Assembly (NCBI GenBank): GCA_029982105.1
Contig: JARRCQ010000066.1
Location: 1 to 7,841, forward strand
Source: Candidatus Atribacteria bacterium
Lineage (GTDB): Bacteria > Atribacterota > Atribacteria > Atribacterales > Caldatribacteriaceae
Reading direction: 5' to 3'
Length of the DNA stretch: 7,841 nucleotides
Shown here: positions 1 through 7,768 of the stretch, one piece after another
Layout of the letters: the number at the start of each line of letters is the position of its first letter
Numbering within the stretch: position 1 is the stretch's first letter
Translations under genes and position numbers: made by a program
Notes under the pieces: generated by a model
The model's input: only the letters and a program-made list of their open reading frames with translations
Told to the model about the DNA's origin: nothing
The model's database searches: none

Positions 1-1056
1 CAGAGCAAAGATTTGTCAGCTCTCTCTGCGAGCGTGGAGGAAGGCTTACAATATCTTTTCCAAACTAAAAATGAAGTTTTGGCCTTTTCCGGAAGAGGAG
101 CCGCTGCCTTAGAAGGGGCAGTGGTGAATTTTTTCTCTCCTCAGGATAAGGTGGTGGTGGGAATAATGGGAGAGGGAGGAAAGGAGTGGGCTCAGATAGG
201 AGAACGATTTGGGCTTCAGGTGCTTCGCTTGGGAAGCAAACGGGGCGAGGTGATAACGGCAAAGGATATAGAGCTACTTTTCCGGAGTGAAGTGGGGAAA
301 GATATAAAAGGAGTTTTTATCACTCACAATGAAATTTCCACCGGAGTAATGGCGGATATTAGAGAGTTGGGGAAAGCATGCCGGGAACACAATGTGCTTT
401 TTGGGGTAGACGCCCTAAATTCTTTAGGGATTGCAGATTTAAAAACTGATGAGTGGGGAGTAGATGTGGTGGCCGGTACTGGTTCTAAAGCCCTAAAACT
501 TCCCGGCTTAGACCTTTCTTTTTTAAGCGTGAGCAATAAGGGTTGGAAGTATAACAATAAAGCGCATTGTCCTCGCTACTATTTCGATTTAGCTAAGATA
601 GGAGAGGGTTTCCACCATCCCCTTCCGGAGGATTTTTATTATCTTCTTCTTCTCAATGGAGCTTTGCAGGCCATCAAAAAAGAAGGTTTAGAGAGCATTT
701 TTGCCTACCACCGGAAATTTTCTTTTATGCTACGACGAGGGATAGAGGCTTTGGGTTTGGAATTGCTGGTTAACGATGAACATATCGCTTCTCCTTCAGT
801 GGTGGCCATAAAAATTAAGCAAGAGTGGGAGGGGGAAAAAATTGCTTCCTTTCTTGAAGGAGAAGGAATAGCCACAATAGGGGGTGAGAGCAGGCTTCGA
901 GAGAAACTAATTTTGATAGACCATTCAGGTTGTGATGGTGCTTGTGACATTGCTAATATAGTGGTCACTCTAGGAAGAGCTCTAAAAGCTCAAGGAGTGG
1001 TAGTGGATTTAGTCAAATCTTTAACTCAGGTCTGGGAGGTGTATGATAGTGAGTGA
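1..1056 (+). CDS. Class V PLP-dependent aminotransferase, 5' end cut by window
   Basis: Resembles the alanine/serine-glyoxylate aminotransferase family, fold-type I PLP enzymes moving amino groups between small amino acids and 2-oxo acids. The frame is open to base 1, and the first residues (QSKDL) match the family's HRSKEF segment, so roughly 20-30 N-terminal residues are missing; the TTG at 13 is not the real start. Counting from that TTG as residue 1: THNEISTG at 104-111, the PLP-ring Asp at 133 (GVDALNS), and the Schiff-base Lys at 159 (GTGSKALKLPG). The family usually has SQKALMLPPG there. The C-terminal segment that is normally K-x-F-R-I-G-H-M-G reads KLILIDHSG (298-306), so the substrate-carboxylate Arg is replaced by Leu301. 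The 3' end overlaps the PGDH gene, a pairing typical of serine or hydroxypyruvate metabolism. Family membership is secure; the substrate is not. Confidence 0.88.
   Translation, partial: QSKDLSALSASVEEGLQYLFQTKNEVLAFSGRGAAALEGAVVNFFSPQDKVVVGIMGEGGKEWAQIGERFGLQVLRLGSKRGEVITAKDIELLFRSEVGKDIKGVFITHNEISTGVMADIRELGKACREHNVLFGVDALNSLGIADLKTDEWGVDVVAGTGSKALKLPGLDLSFLSVSNKGWKYNNKAHCPRYYFDLAKIGEGFHHPLPEDFYYLLLLNGALQAIKKEGLESIFAYHRKFSFMLRRGIEALGLELLVNDEHIASPSVVAIKIKQEWEGEKIASFLEGEGIATIGGESRLREKLILIDHSGCDGACDIANIVVTLGRALKAQGVVVDLVKSLTQVWEVYDSE
1034..1051 (+). promoter_or_regulatory. SD and alternative starts of the PGDH gene
   Basis: GGGAGG at 1034-1039 lies only 3 nt before ATG 1043 but 9 nt before the in-frame GTG at 1049. 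The spacing favours GTG (protein starting SEKIKILG after the initiator Met); the codon favours ATG. The difference is two residues, and both starts overlap the upstream stop at 1054-1056. Confidence 0.5.
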
Positions 1057-1999
1057 AAAAATCAAAATCTTAGGAGCAGCGGGAGTTCCTAAAGAAATGG
1101 TGGAGAGATTAGAGCGGGAAATAGGCCCGGTAGAGCTTCTCTCTTCTGATAACGAGGAAGAAATTATTAAAGCTATTCAGGATAAACAAGTCTTCATTGT
1201 TCGCTCCAAGCCCAAAGTTACCGCTCGTATTATCCAGAATGCTCCCCAGTTAAAAGTGGTAGCTCGCCCGGGGGTGGGAATAGATAACATCGACCGCAAA
1301 GCTTGTGAAGAGCGAGGCATTAAAGTAATAAATACCCCGGAGGCTTCCGCTTCTAGCGTAGCAGAACTTACCATTGGACTGACGATTGCTCTTTTGCGCC
1401 ATCTTTATCCTGCTTGTCATTCTCTAAAAGAAGGAAAATGGCTCAAAGGAGAATACACGGGAAGGACAGTAGAAGGTAAAACCTGGGGAGTAATAGGCTT
1501 TGGTAGCATTGGTCGACGAGTGGCGGAAATAGTTAAAGTTCTTCGAGCTGAAGTCCTAGCCTATGACCCTTACGTTCCAGATGAAGAATTTACCAAAAGA
1601 GGAGCAAAGAGAGCTCTTCGCTTAGAAGAGCTTTTAGAGCGGAGCGACATTGTATCTATTCACGTTAATTTGAGTCGAGAAACAGAGGGAATGATTTCAG
1701 AAGAAACTTTACACAAAATGAAAAAAGGAGCTTACCTCATCAACACCTCTCGAGGAAAAATTATCAACCAAAAAGCTTTGGAAAAAGCGCTGGAGGAAGG
1801 TTATCTGGGAGGAGCAGCGTTAGATGTTTATGAAGTAGAGCCTCCCACTGACCAGGAGCTACTTTGCCTTCCCAACTTGATTTGCACTCCTCATATCGGA
1901 GGAAGCACAGAAGAAGCCTTTTTAAACGCTACCGAGGTTTTAATAAGAAAGCTTAAAGAAATCTTTCAGATTGGGGAAGGAGCACCCTTGGGTTATTGA
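1043..1999 (+). CDS. serA: D-3-phosphoglycerate dehydrogenase, short form (2-hydroxyacid dehydrogenase family)
   Basis: Probably oxidises 3-phosphoglycerate to 3-phosphohydroxypyruvate with NAD, the first step of serine synthesis, in the cytoplasm. Seen: substrate-domain loop RPGVGIDNID (75-84), Rossmann GFGSIG (152-157) followed by Asp175 at the end of the second strand (favours NAD over NADP), catalytic Arg237 (NTSRG), Glu266 (EVEPP) and His284 (TPHIGGSTEEA). The Arg-Glu spacing equals that of E. coli SerA. At 318 residues it ends after the catalytic domain, without the regulatory ACT domain, so serine feedback of the E. coli kind is not expected. It overlaps the aminotransferase gene by 14 bp (ATG 1043) or 8 bp (GTG 1049), implying translational coupling. 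A glycerate or hydroxypyruvate reductase role is possible, but the TPHIGGST(E)EA ending favours PGDH. Confidence 0.87.
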   Translation: MIVSEKIKILGAAGVPKEMVERLEREIGPVELLSSDNEEEIIKAIQDKQVFIVRSKPKVTARIIQNAPQLKVVARPGVGIDNIDRKACEERGIKVINTPEASASSVAELTIGLTIALLRHLYPACHSLKEGKWLKGEYTGRTVEGKTWGVIGFGSIGRRVAEIVKVLRAEVLAYDPYVPDEEFTKRGAKRALRLEELLERSDIVSIHVNLSRETEGMISEETLHKMKKGAYLINTSRGKIINQKALEKALEEGYLGGAALDVYEVEPPTDQELLCLPNLICTPHIGGSTEEAFLNATEVLIRKLKEIFQIGEGAPLGY

Positions 2000-2011
2000 G
2001 AGGAGACCTTA

Positions 2012-2040
2012 TGAGAGTCTATTCTCTCAGTTTTTATCTT
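2012..2040 (+). terminator. Short hairpin with T-run after the PGDH gene
   Basis: TGAGAG (2012-2017) pairs with CTCTCA (2024-2029) around a 6-nt loop, followed by a G, TTTTT (2031-2035) and ATCTT. It begins 13 nt after the PGDH stop, so it is a plausible weak intrinsic terminator separating the aminotransferase/PGDH pair from the archease cluster. The stem is short and only half GC, so read-through is likely. Confidence 0.45.
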
Positions 2041-2073
2041 TGAGGGGGTTATGCCGAAATGACAAAAAAGAAA

Positions 2074-2104
2074 GGGGATTATAAAGGGGGATACCCCCTT
2101 TATA
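2074..2104. repeat. G-tract palindrome, copy A
   Basis: GGGGATTATAAAGGGGG, then ATA, then CCCCCTTTATA. The 11-nt arms at 2080-2090 and 2094-2104 are perfect complements around a 3-nt loop. Related copies lie at 6765-6796 and 7745-7768. No T-run follows, so it is not a standard terminator on the + strand. It ends 8 nt before the archease SD and would sit in that gene's leader if transcribed. It is preceded by ATGACAAAAAAG (2059-2070), recalling the ATGACA at 6841-6846 near copy B. Confidence 0.7.
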
Positions 2105-2122
2105 GCCGTTTAGAGGATAAGA

Positions 2123-2542
2123 ATGGATAAATTCGAAATTTTAGACCATACCGCTGATGTGGGGTTAGTGGCCTGGGGAAAATCCAAAGAAGAGCTATTT
2201 GCCAATGCTGCTTTGGGAATGTTTTCTCTCATTTGCGATACCGAAGAAGTAGATGGGGGATTTACCACCCAGGTGGAGGTAGAGGGAAGTGATTATGAAG
2301 ACCTATTGGTTACCTGGCTCAACGAGCTTCTTTACCTTTTTGAAGCCGAAGAAGTAGTGTTAAAACAATTTACTATTCAGGAATTAGGACAATATTACCT
2401 TAAAGCTCAAGTGGAAGGAGAACCTTTAGATTCTCAAAAACACCATATTAAGCGGGTGGTCAAAGCCTGTACCTATTATGAGGTAAGGGTAGAGGAAGTA
2501 GAGCCCCAGCTCTGGCGAGCCCAGGTTTATTTTGATATTTGA
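2123..2542 (+). CDS. Archease, RtcB activator
   Basis: Archease is a small metal-binding protein that speeds guanylation and turnover of the RNA ligase RtcB and lets it use other nucleotide cofactors. The 139-residue length is normal for the family. Seen: N-terminal LDHTADVG (7-14) with conserved His9 and Asp12, the amphipathic SKEELFANAALGMFSLICD segment, LLVTWLNELLYLFE in the middle, and the C-terminal AQVYFDI whose Asp138 is the expected second acidic metal ligand. The start is supported by GAGG at 2113-2116, 6 nt before ATG. Its stop at 2540-2542 lies directly before the rtcB SD, so the activator and its ligase should be translated from one mRNA. This adjacency strongly supports the call. 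Confidence 0.93.
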   Translation: MDKFEILDHTADVGLVAWGKSKEELFANAALGMFSLICDTEEVDGGFTTQVEVEGSDYEDLLVTWLNELLYLFEAEEVVLKQFTIQELGQYYLKAQVEGEPLDSQKHHIKRVVKACTYYEVRVEEVEPQLWRAQVYFDI

Positions 2543-2543
2543 A

Positions 2544-2559
2544 AAGGAGGACTTACACC

Positions 2560-2562
<3 letters not shown>
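2544..2562 (+). promoter_or_regulatory. SD that decides the rtcB start
   Basis: AAGGAGG (2544-2550) is a near-perfect SD with a 9-nt spacer to ATG 2560. An in-frame TTG at 2539 would lengthen the protein, but its codons 2-4 (Lys-Arg-Arg) are the SD itself and it has no SD of its own. ATG 2560 is therefore preferred. Confidence 0.85.
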
Positions 2563-5317
<2,755 letters not shown>

Positions 5318-6415
5318 ATGGAAAAGATAGGCATAGGCATAGTGGGATTTGGTTTTATTGGTCGGGTGCATGCTCTGGCTTTCTCTTCTGCTCCTTACTG
5401 TTATCACGACCTTCCTTATTTTCCTGAAATTCGAGGAATAGCTACTTCTCGCCCTGAAACAGCCCAGAAGGTTAAAGAAGAAACCGGCGTTGCTTGGGCT
5501 ACTTCCTCTTTTTCGGAGCTCATCGCTCGAGAGGATATTGATATCGTGGTGGTTGCTCTTCCCAACGCCTTACATCAGGAAGTGGTAGAAAAAGCAGCCC
5601 GAGCAAAGAAAGCTATTTATTGTGATAAACCTCTCTCCTCTAATTTAGAAGGAGCCGAGGCAATGGAGAGAGTGGTAAAAGAGGAAGATGTTCCCTTGGG
5701 AGTGGTTTTCCAGAATCGCTTTATTCCGGCTCTGTGGCGAGCTAAAGAGCTAATTGAAGGAGGATTTTTAGGAGAAATTCTTCGCTTTCGGGCTTTGTAT
5801 CTTCACTCTAGCTATTTAGATGTAGAGCGTCCCCTGACTTGGCGCTTAGACCAAAAGTTCTCGGGGGGAGGAGCGCTTCTGGATTTAGGATCTCACTTAG
5901 TAGACCTCCTCTTTTATTTAGTAGAAGAAGAACCTCACCTCAAAGCTTCTTGGGGAAAAACTTTTATTCCTGAGAGAAAAGGAAAAGAAATCAAAGTAGA
6001 TGATTGGTCGTTGGTTCTTTTTGACCTGGCCGGTGGCGGTGAAGGGAGTATAGAAAGTAGCCGAATATCTACGGGAAGTGCTGATGAGCTGAGGTTAGAG
6101 ATAGAAGGAAAGAAGGGTGCTATCCGCTATAATTCTATGCAACCCAATTATCTTGAGGTATACGATTTAAGAGATAAAGCTTCTCCTTTAGGAGGAGAAA
6201 GAGGTTTTAAAGCCCTGGAGTGTATCTCTCAATTTCCTCCTCCTTTTGCTCTTCCGGGAAAATTTTCAGTGGGGTGGATCAATGCTCACGTGGCTTGCGC
6301 CCATGACTTTTTATTGCGACTTTCGGGAAGAGAAGCTCGAGGAGCCACTTTAGAAGATGGAATGAAGGTACAGAGATTTATGGAAGATGCTTATAACTCT
6401 ATGATTAGAAGTTGA
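5318..6415 (+). CDS. Gfo/Idh/MocA-family NAD(P)-dependent oxidoreductase
   Basis: Member of the glucose-fructose oxidoreductase / inositol dehydrogenase / MocA family, which oxidises or reduces sugars, sugar acids, inositols or sugar nucleotides. Seen: N-terminal Rossmann GFGFIG (10-15), the VVVALPNALH strand-loop (77-86), the family's EKP-type motif as CDKPLSSN (102-109, with Lys104), and the C-terminal domain motif GGGALLDLGSHLVDL (183-197), in which Asp189 and His193 match the family's conserved D-x-x-x-H. 365 residues is normal. ATG 5318 immediately follows the serS stop (TAAATG), with GAGG at 5306-5309 inside the end of serS, so translation should be coupled to SerRS. The substrate cannot be inferred; the neighbours contain no sugar pathway. 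The stop codon lies within the -35 box of the downstream tRNA promoter. Confidence 0.9.
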   Translation: MEKIGIGIVGFGFIGRVHALAFSSAPYCYHDLPYFPEIRGIATSRPETAQKVKEETGVAWATSSFSELIAREDIDIVVVALPNALHQEVVEKAARAKKAIYCDKPLSSNLEGAEAMERVVKEEDVPLGVVFQNRFIPALWRAKELIEGGFLGEILRFRALYLHSSYLDVERPLTWRLDQKFSGGGALLDLGSHLVDLLFYLVEEEPHLKASWGKTFIPERKGKEIKVDDWSLVLFDLAGGGEGSIESSRISTGSADELRLEIEGKKGAIRYNSMQPNYLEVYDLRDKASPLGGERGFKALECISQFPPPFALPGKFSVGWINAHVACAHDFLLRLSGREARGATLEDGMKVQRFMEDAYNSMIRS

Positions 6416-6441
6416 AGAGTGCCCTCTTTTTAAAGTATAAT
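6412..6441 (+). promoter_or_regulatory. Sigma70-type promoter of tRNA-Ser
   Basis: TTGAAG (6412-6417; four of six match TTGACA) and a perfect TATAAT (6436-6441), separated by 18 nt. The -35 box contains the oxidoreductase stop codon (6413-6415). The -10 box ends 6 nt before the mature tRNA 5' base at 6448, so transcription should begin at or within a few bases of that end. Confidence 0.75.
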
Positions 6442-6447
6442 AAATGT

Positions 6448-6535
6448 GGAGGAGTGTTCCGAATTGGCAAGGGGCCGGTCTTGAAAACCGGTAAGCTGAA
6501 AGGCGATGCGGGTTCGAGTCCCGCCTCCTCCGCCA
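6448..6535 (+). tRNA. tRNA-Ser (anticodon UGA)
   Basis: Acceptor GGAGGAG (6448-6454) pairs perfectly with CTCCTCC (6525-6531), followed by discriminator G (6532) and an encoded CCA (6533-6535). The anticodon stem is CCGGT (6475-6479) / ACCGG (6487-6491) with 7-nt loop CTTGAAA, placing anticodon TGA at 6482-6484; it reads UCA and, by wobble, other UCN codons. The T-arm is GCGGG-TTCGAGT-CCCGC (6508-6524). The class II variable arm spans 6492-6507: a short GCT/GGC stem (one G-U pair) closing a GAAA loop, near the small end for tRNA-Ser. The D stem is weak (TTCC against GGGG, with G-U pairs). G73 and the extra arm fit recognition by the SerRS encoded upstream. Confidence 0.96.
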
Positions 6536-6554
6536 GCTATAAAATTGGGTTTGT

Positions 6555-6601
6555 GCCTCTGAGCTATTTTTCGTCTCCAAGCTCTGAGGCTTTCTGATTT
6601 T
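6555..6601 (+). terminator. Probable intrinsic terminator after tRNA-Ser
   Basis: GCCTC-T-GAGC (6555-6564) pairs with GCTC-T-GAGGC (6581-6590): nine pairs with one central T-T mismatch and a 16-nt loop. TTTCTGATTTT (6591-6601) follows. It starts 20 nt after the tRNA CCA end, as expected for a monocistronic tRNA unit. The large loop and broken T-run limit certainty. Confidence 0.55.
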
Positions 6602-6700
6602 CCTTTGGCTATCTTCTCAAAACTGGCTATAAAATAACCCTTTATGATTTACGCAACTCTTTTATATCTCCACAATGGTGGCAATGTGTTTCTCTCCAGC

Positions 6701-6738
6701 GGAATCGTCCCGAATTTTTTTCTATCTAATTTGTCTTT
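6701..6738. repeat. Degenerate 38-bp direct repeat, copy 1
   Basis: Shares CCCGA, then a T-run, then ATCTAATTTGTCTTT (6724-6738) with 6896-6933, where the last block reads ATCTAATTTGCCTTT. The last 15 bases differ at one position; the 5' part aligns with small gaps. Confidence 0.6.
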
Positions 6739-6747
6739 AATGTTTAC

Positions 6748-6759
6748 GCCGTAGGCTGT
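6748..6759. repeat. Short direct repeat, left copy
   Basis: GCCGTAGGCTGT here and GCCGCAGGCTGT at 6813-6824 agree at 11 of 12 positions and bracket the palindrome at 6765-6796, 65 bp apart. They may be part of a larger composite repeat. Confidence 0.5.
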
Positions 6760-6764
6760 CCTTT

Positions 6765-6796
6765 GGGGGTTATAAGGGGGGTATTTTCCCCCTTAT
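6765..6796. repeat. G-tract palindrome, copy B
   Basis: GGGGGTTATAAGGGGGG, then TATTTT, then CCCCCTTAT. ATAAGGGGG (6772-6780) and CCCCCTTAT (6788-6796) are perfect 9-nt complements around a 7-nt loop. TGTTCTTTTTCTTT follows, so on the + strand it could also terminate transcription weakly. It is related to 2074-2104 and 7745-7768. Confidence 0.7.
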
Positions 6797-6812
6797 TGTT
6801 CTTTTTCTTTGT

Positions 6813-6824
6813 GCCGCAGGCTGT
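6813..6824. repeat. Short direct repeat, right copy
   Basis: GCCGCAGGCTGT, partner of 6748-6759 with a single mismatch. It lies on the far side of G-tract palindrome copy B. Confidence 0.5.
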
Positions 6825-6834
6825 TTAAACGACC

Positions 6835-6878
6835 CTCGCGATGACAGGTTGAGGTAAGATTGCTGCATCACTTCTTAC
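6835..6878. repeat. Dispersed intergenic repeat, degenerate
   Basis: CTCGCGATGACA (6835-6846) followed by AAGATTGCTGCATCACTTC (6856-6874). On the minus strand these read GAAGTGATGCAGCAATCTT and TGTCATCGCGAG, resembling the GTCATTGCGAG / GAAGCAATCTC core that I recall as a common intergenic repeat in diverse bacterial genomes. GTAAGA (6854-6859) and TCTTAC (6873-6878) form a 6-bp hairpin. The family name is from memory and was not searched. Confidence 0.45.
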
Positions 6879-6895
6879 GATAATAAAAGGGAAAT

Positions 6896-6933
6896 GGCAA
6901 TCCCGAGGTTTTTACTCCATCTAATTTGCCTTT
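6896..6933. repeat. Degenerate 38-bp direct repeat, copy 2
   Basis: Partner of 6701-6738, offset by 195 bp. The conserved end is ATCTAATTTGCCTTT (6919-6933), preceded by CCCGAGGTTTTT (6902-6912 plus a T). The interval between copies contains palindrome copy B and the repeat at 6835-6878. Confidence 0.6.
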
Positions 6934-6958
6934 TAGAGTTTGTCAAGGATCCAAAAGT

Positions 6959-6992
6959 GAGATTGCTTCAGAGCTTCCTCCTTGCAAGGACA
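6959..6992. repeat. Dispersed intergenic repeat, better-preserved copy
   Basis: Begins GAGATTGCTTCAGAGCTTCC and ends CCTTGCAAGGACA. On the minus strand this reads TGTCCTTGCAAGGAGGAAGC followed by TCTGAAGCAATCTC, which agrees at most positions with the common GTCATTGCGAGGAG...GAAGCAATCTC intergenic repeat core as I remember it. It includes the perfect palindrome CCTTGCAAGG (6980-6989). Function unknown. Confidence 0.55.
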
Positions 6993-7119
6993 AAAAGAAG
7001 GGCGATAGGGATGTTCCGGGGTTACGAAAAAGGTGATAAAACTATCCAGAGATGATGTGAAAGGGAATAAGTTGGATGGATTGTGATAGAATAAAGTAGT
7101 AACTAAGCTGGTGAATATC

Positions 7120-7131
7120 AATAATATTATT
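7120..7131. promoter_or_regulatory. 12-bp AT palindrome upstream of hicBA
   Basis: AATAATATTATT is a perfect palindrome ending 82 bp before the hicB ATG. It could be an operator or an AT-rich promoter element, but in such AT-rich sequence chance is a real alternative. I see no matched -35/-10 pair around it. Confidence 0.25.
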
Positions 7132-7158
7132 AGAAATCCTGATTAACCTGTTCAATTT

Positions 7159-7193
7159 ATACCCCCGTTAGCTCGCCAGCGCAAGAAGGGTAT
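7159..7193 (+). promoter_or_regulatory. Inverted repeat in the hicBA leader
   Basis: ATACCC (7159-7164) pairs with GGGTAT (7188-7193) around a GC-rich 23-nt interior that contains GCT/AGC (7171-7173, 7178-7180). It ends 8 nt before the hicB SD. It could be an operator for autoregulation or an mRNA hairpin affecting initiation. No convincing sigma70 promoter was found for hicBA. Confidence 0.35.
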
Positions 7194-7201
7194 GTTTATA
7201 T

Positions 7202-7208
7202 AGGAGGT
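7202..7208 (+). promoter_or_regulatory. Strong SD of hicB
   Basis: AGGAGGT, 5 nt before ATG 7214. It is near-consensus and stronger than the purine-rich GAGGTAGGTG preceding hicA, consistent with the antitoxin being made in excess. Confidence 0.8.
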
Positions 7209-7213
7209 AAAGA

Positions 7214-7432
7214 ATGAAAAATTTAGTGGCCTATATAGAGTGGGACCCTGAAACAAAGCTGTACGTCGGTATTGTTCCTGGTATCCCGGGAGTGCATACT
7301 CAAGGGGCAACTTGGGATGAACTTCAAAAAAACTTAAAAGAAGTGCTCGAGCTTTGCCTGGAGGAAAACCCGGACTTGAAGGAGGATTTGCCTCGTTTTG
7401 TGGGTCTACAAGAGATTGAGGTAGGTGAATGA
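7214..7432 (+). CDS. hicB: HicB-family antitoxin (minimal)
   Basis: Antitoxin expected to bind and block the HicA RNase encoded just downstream. The 72 residues match the short HicB/UPF0150 fold: MKNLVAYIEWDPETKLYVG opens with the strand pattern, then PGIPGVHTQGATWDEL (22-37) contains the family signature G-x-x-T-Q-G-x-T-x-x-E, then the helix KNLKEVLELCLEE. The protein ends at LQEIEVGE with no ribbon-helix-helix or helix-turn-helix domain after the core, so direct DNA binding of the kind seen in longer HicB proteins is not evident. Its stop overlaps the hicA start by 4 nt (ATGA at 7429-7432). The antitoxin-first order is the reverse of E. coli hicAB but is common. The family call is firm; antitoxin activity is inferred from the pairing. 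Confidence 0.88.
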   Translation: MKNLVAYIEWDPETKLYVGIVPGIPGVHTQGATWDELQKNLKEVLELCLEENPDLKEDLPRFVGLQEIEVGE

Positions 7433-7662
7433 GTAAGCTCCCCCTGGTCGATGCCAAAACGATGGAGCAACTGCTTTTAAGGTTGGGATTTGAAAAGATC
7501 CGCCAAAAAGGGAGTCACGTTTTTTACCGACATAGCGATGGGCGGACAACCACAATTCCTCACCATCCGGGAAGAAACTTAGCTCGGCCTCTTATTCGCG
7601 AGATATTACGTGAAATTGAACTGTCTCCTGAGCAACTTAGCGAAGAGTTGAAGAAACTGTGA
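7429..7662 (+). CDS. hicA: HicA-family toxin (mRNA interferase)
   Basis: HicA toxins are small double-stranded-RNA-binding-fold proteins that cleave mRNA and tmRNA and slow growth when free of HicB. Seen in 77 residues: LPLVDAKTMEQLLLRLGFEK (first strand-helix), QKGSHVFYRH (26-35) carrying the catalytic His30 in the conserved G-S-H, DGRTTTIPHHPGRNLARPLIREIL (37-60) with the family's P-x-H-P-G-x-x-L pattern, and a C-terminal helix. A GAGGTAGGTG stretch within the end of hicB serves as SD, and ATG 7429 overlaps the hicB stop. All key residues are present, so it should be active. The length is slightly above the minimal HicA (~60) because of a C-terminal helix. Confidence 0.92.
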   Translation: MSKLPLVDAKTMEQLLLRLGFEKIRQKGSHVFYRHSDGRTTTIPHHPGRNLARPLIREILREIELSPEQLSEELKKL

Positions 7663-7744
7663 AAATCTTTGGCTGCCCTTTGTTTCAGTATCATTTAGGA
7701 TTAGCGAATAACCTGCTTACGAGAAAAAGAAAGGGGTTGATGAT

Positions 7745-7768
7745 GGGGGTTATAAGGGGGTTTACCCC
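7745..7768. repeat. G-tract repeat, copy C (right arm truncated)
   Basis: GGGGGTTATAAGGGGG (7745-7760) is identical over 16 bases to the left part of copy B. It is followed by TTTA and only CCCC (7765-7768); the TTAT that would complete the right arm is replaced by ACTG. Upstream AAAAAGAAAGGGG (7724-7736) also precedes copy A (2065-2077). Confidence 0.6.

Larger units (their letters stand above)
6602..7213. other. Gene-free, repeat-bearing spacer
   Basis: About 610 bp with no reading frame resembling a protein on either strand. It holds a degenerate 38-bp direct repeat (6701-6738, 6896-6933), a 12-bp direct repeat (6748-6759, 6813-6824) flanking G-tract palindrome copy B (6765-6796), two stretches like a dispersed GATTGC/ATGACA-type repeat (6835-6878, 6959-6992), a 12-bp AT palindrome (7120-7131), and an inverted repeat next to the hicB SD (7159-7193). 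No transposase remnant is seen. It looks like accumulated small non-coding repeats between the core genes and the toxin-antitoxin pair. Confidence 0.65.

Noticed and set aside
2036..2122. Promoter for the archease cluster
   Set aside because: TTATAA (2079-2084) and TTGAGG (2040-2045) exist but lie 33 nt apart, and no correctly spaced pair was found. TTATAA also belongs to the palindrome.
6350..6580. Minus-strand 76-codon frame containing SNPHRLSAYRFSRPAP
   Set aside because: It is the antisense of tRNA-Ser and its flanks. Such RFSRPAP-type peptides are a known artefact of translating tRNA-Ser genes.
6412..6597. Plus-strand 61-codon frame across the tRNA
   Set aside because: It has no independent SD, reads through the promoter, tRNA-Ser and terminator, and its sequence is explained by them.
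6933..7121. Minus-strand 62-codon frame in the spacer
   Set aside because: It has low-complexity Phe/Ser/Thr-rich composition, overlaps the dispersed repeat and resembles no family I know.
6602..7213. CRISPR array or insertion sequence in the repeat-rich spacer
   Set aside because: The repeats are few, degenerate and irregularly spaced; there are no identical repeat-spacer units and no transposase remnant.
7152..7457. Minus-strand 101-codon frame opposite hicB
   Set aside because: It is a shadow of the well-supported hicB frame and has no family-like motifs.
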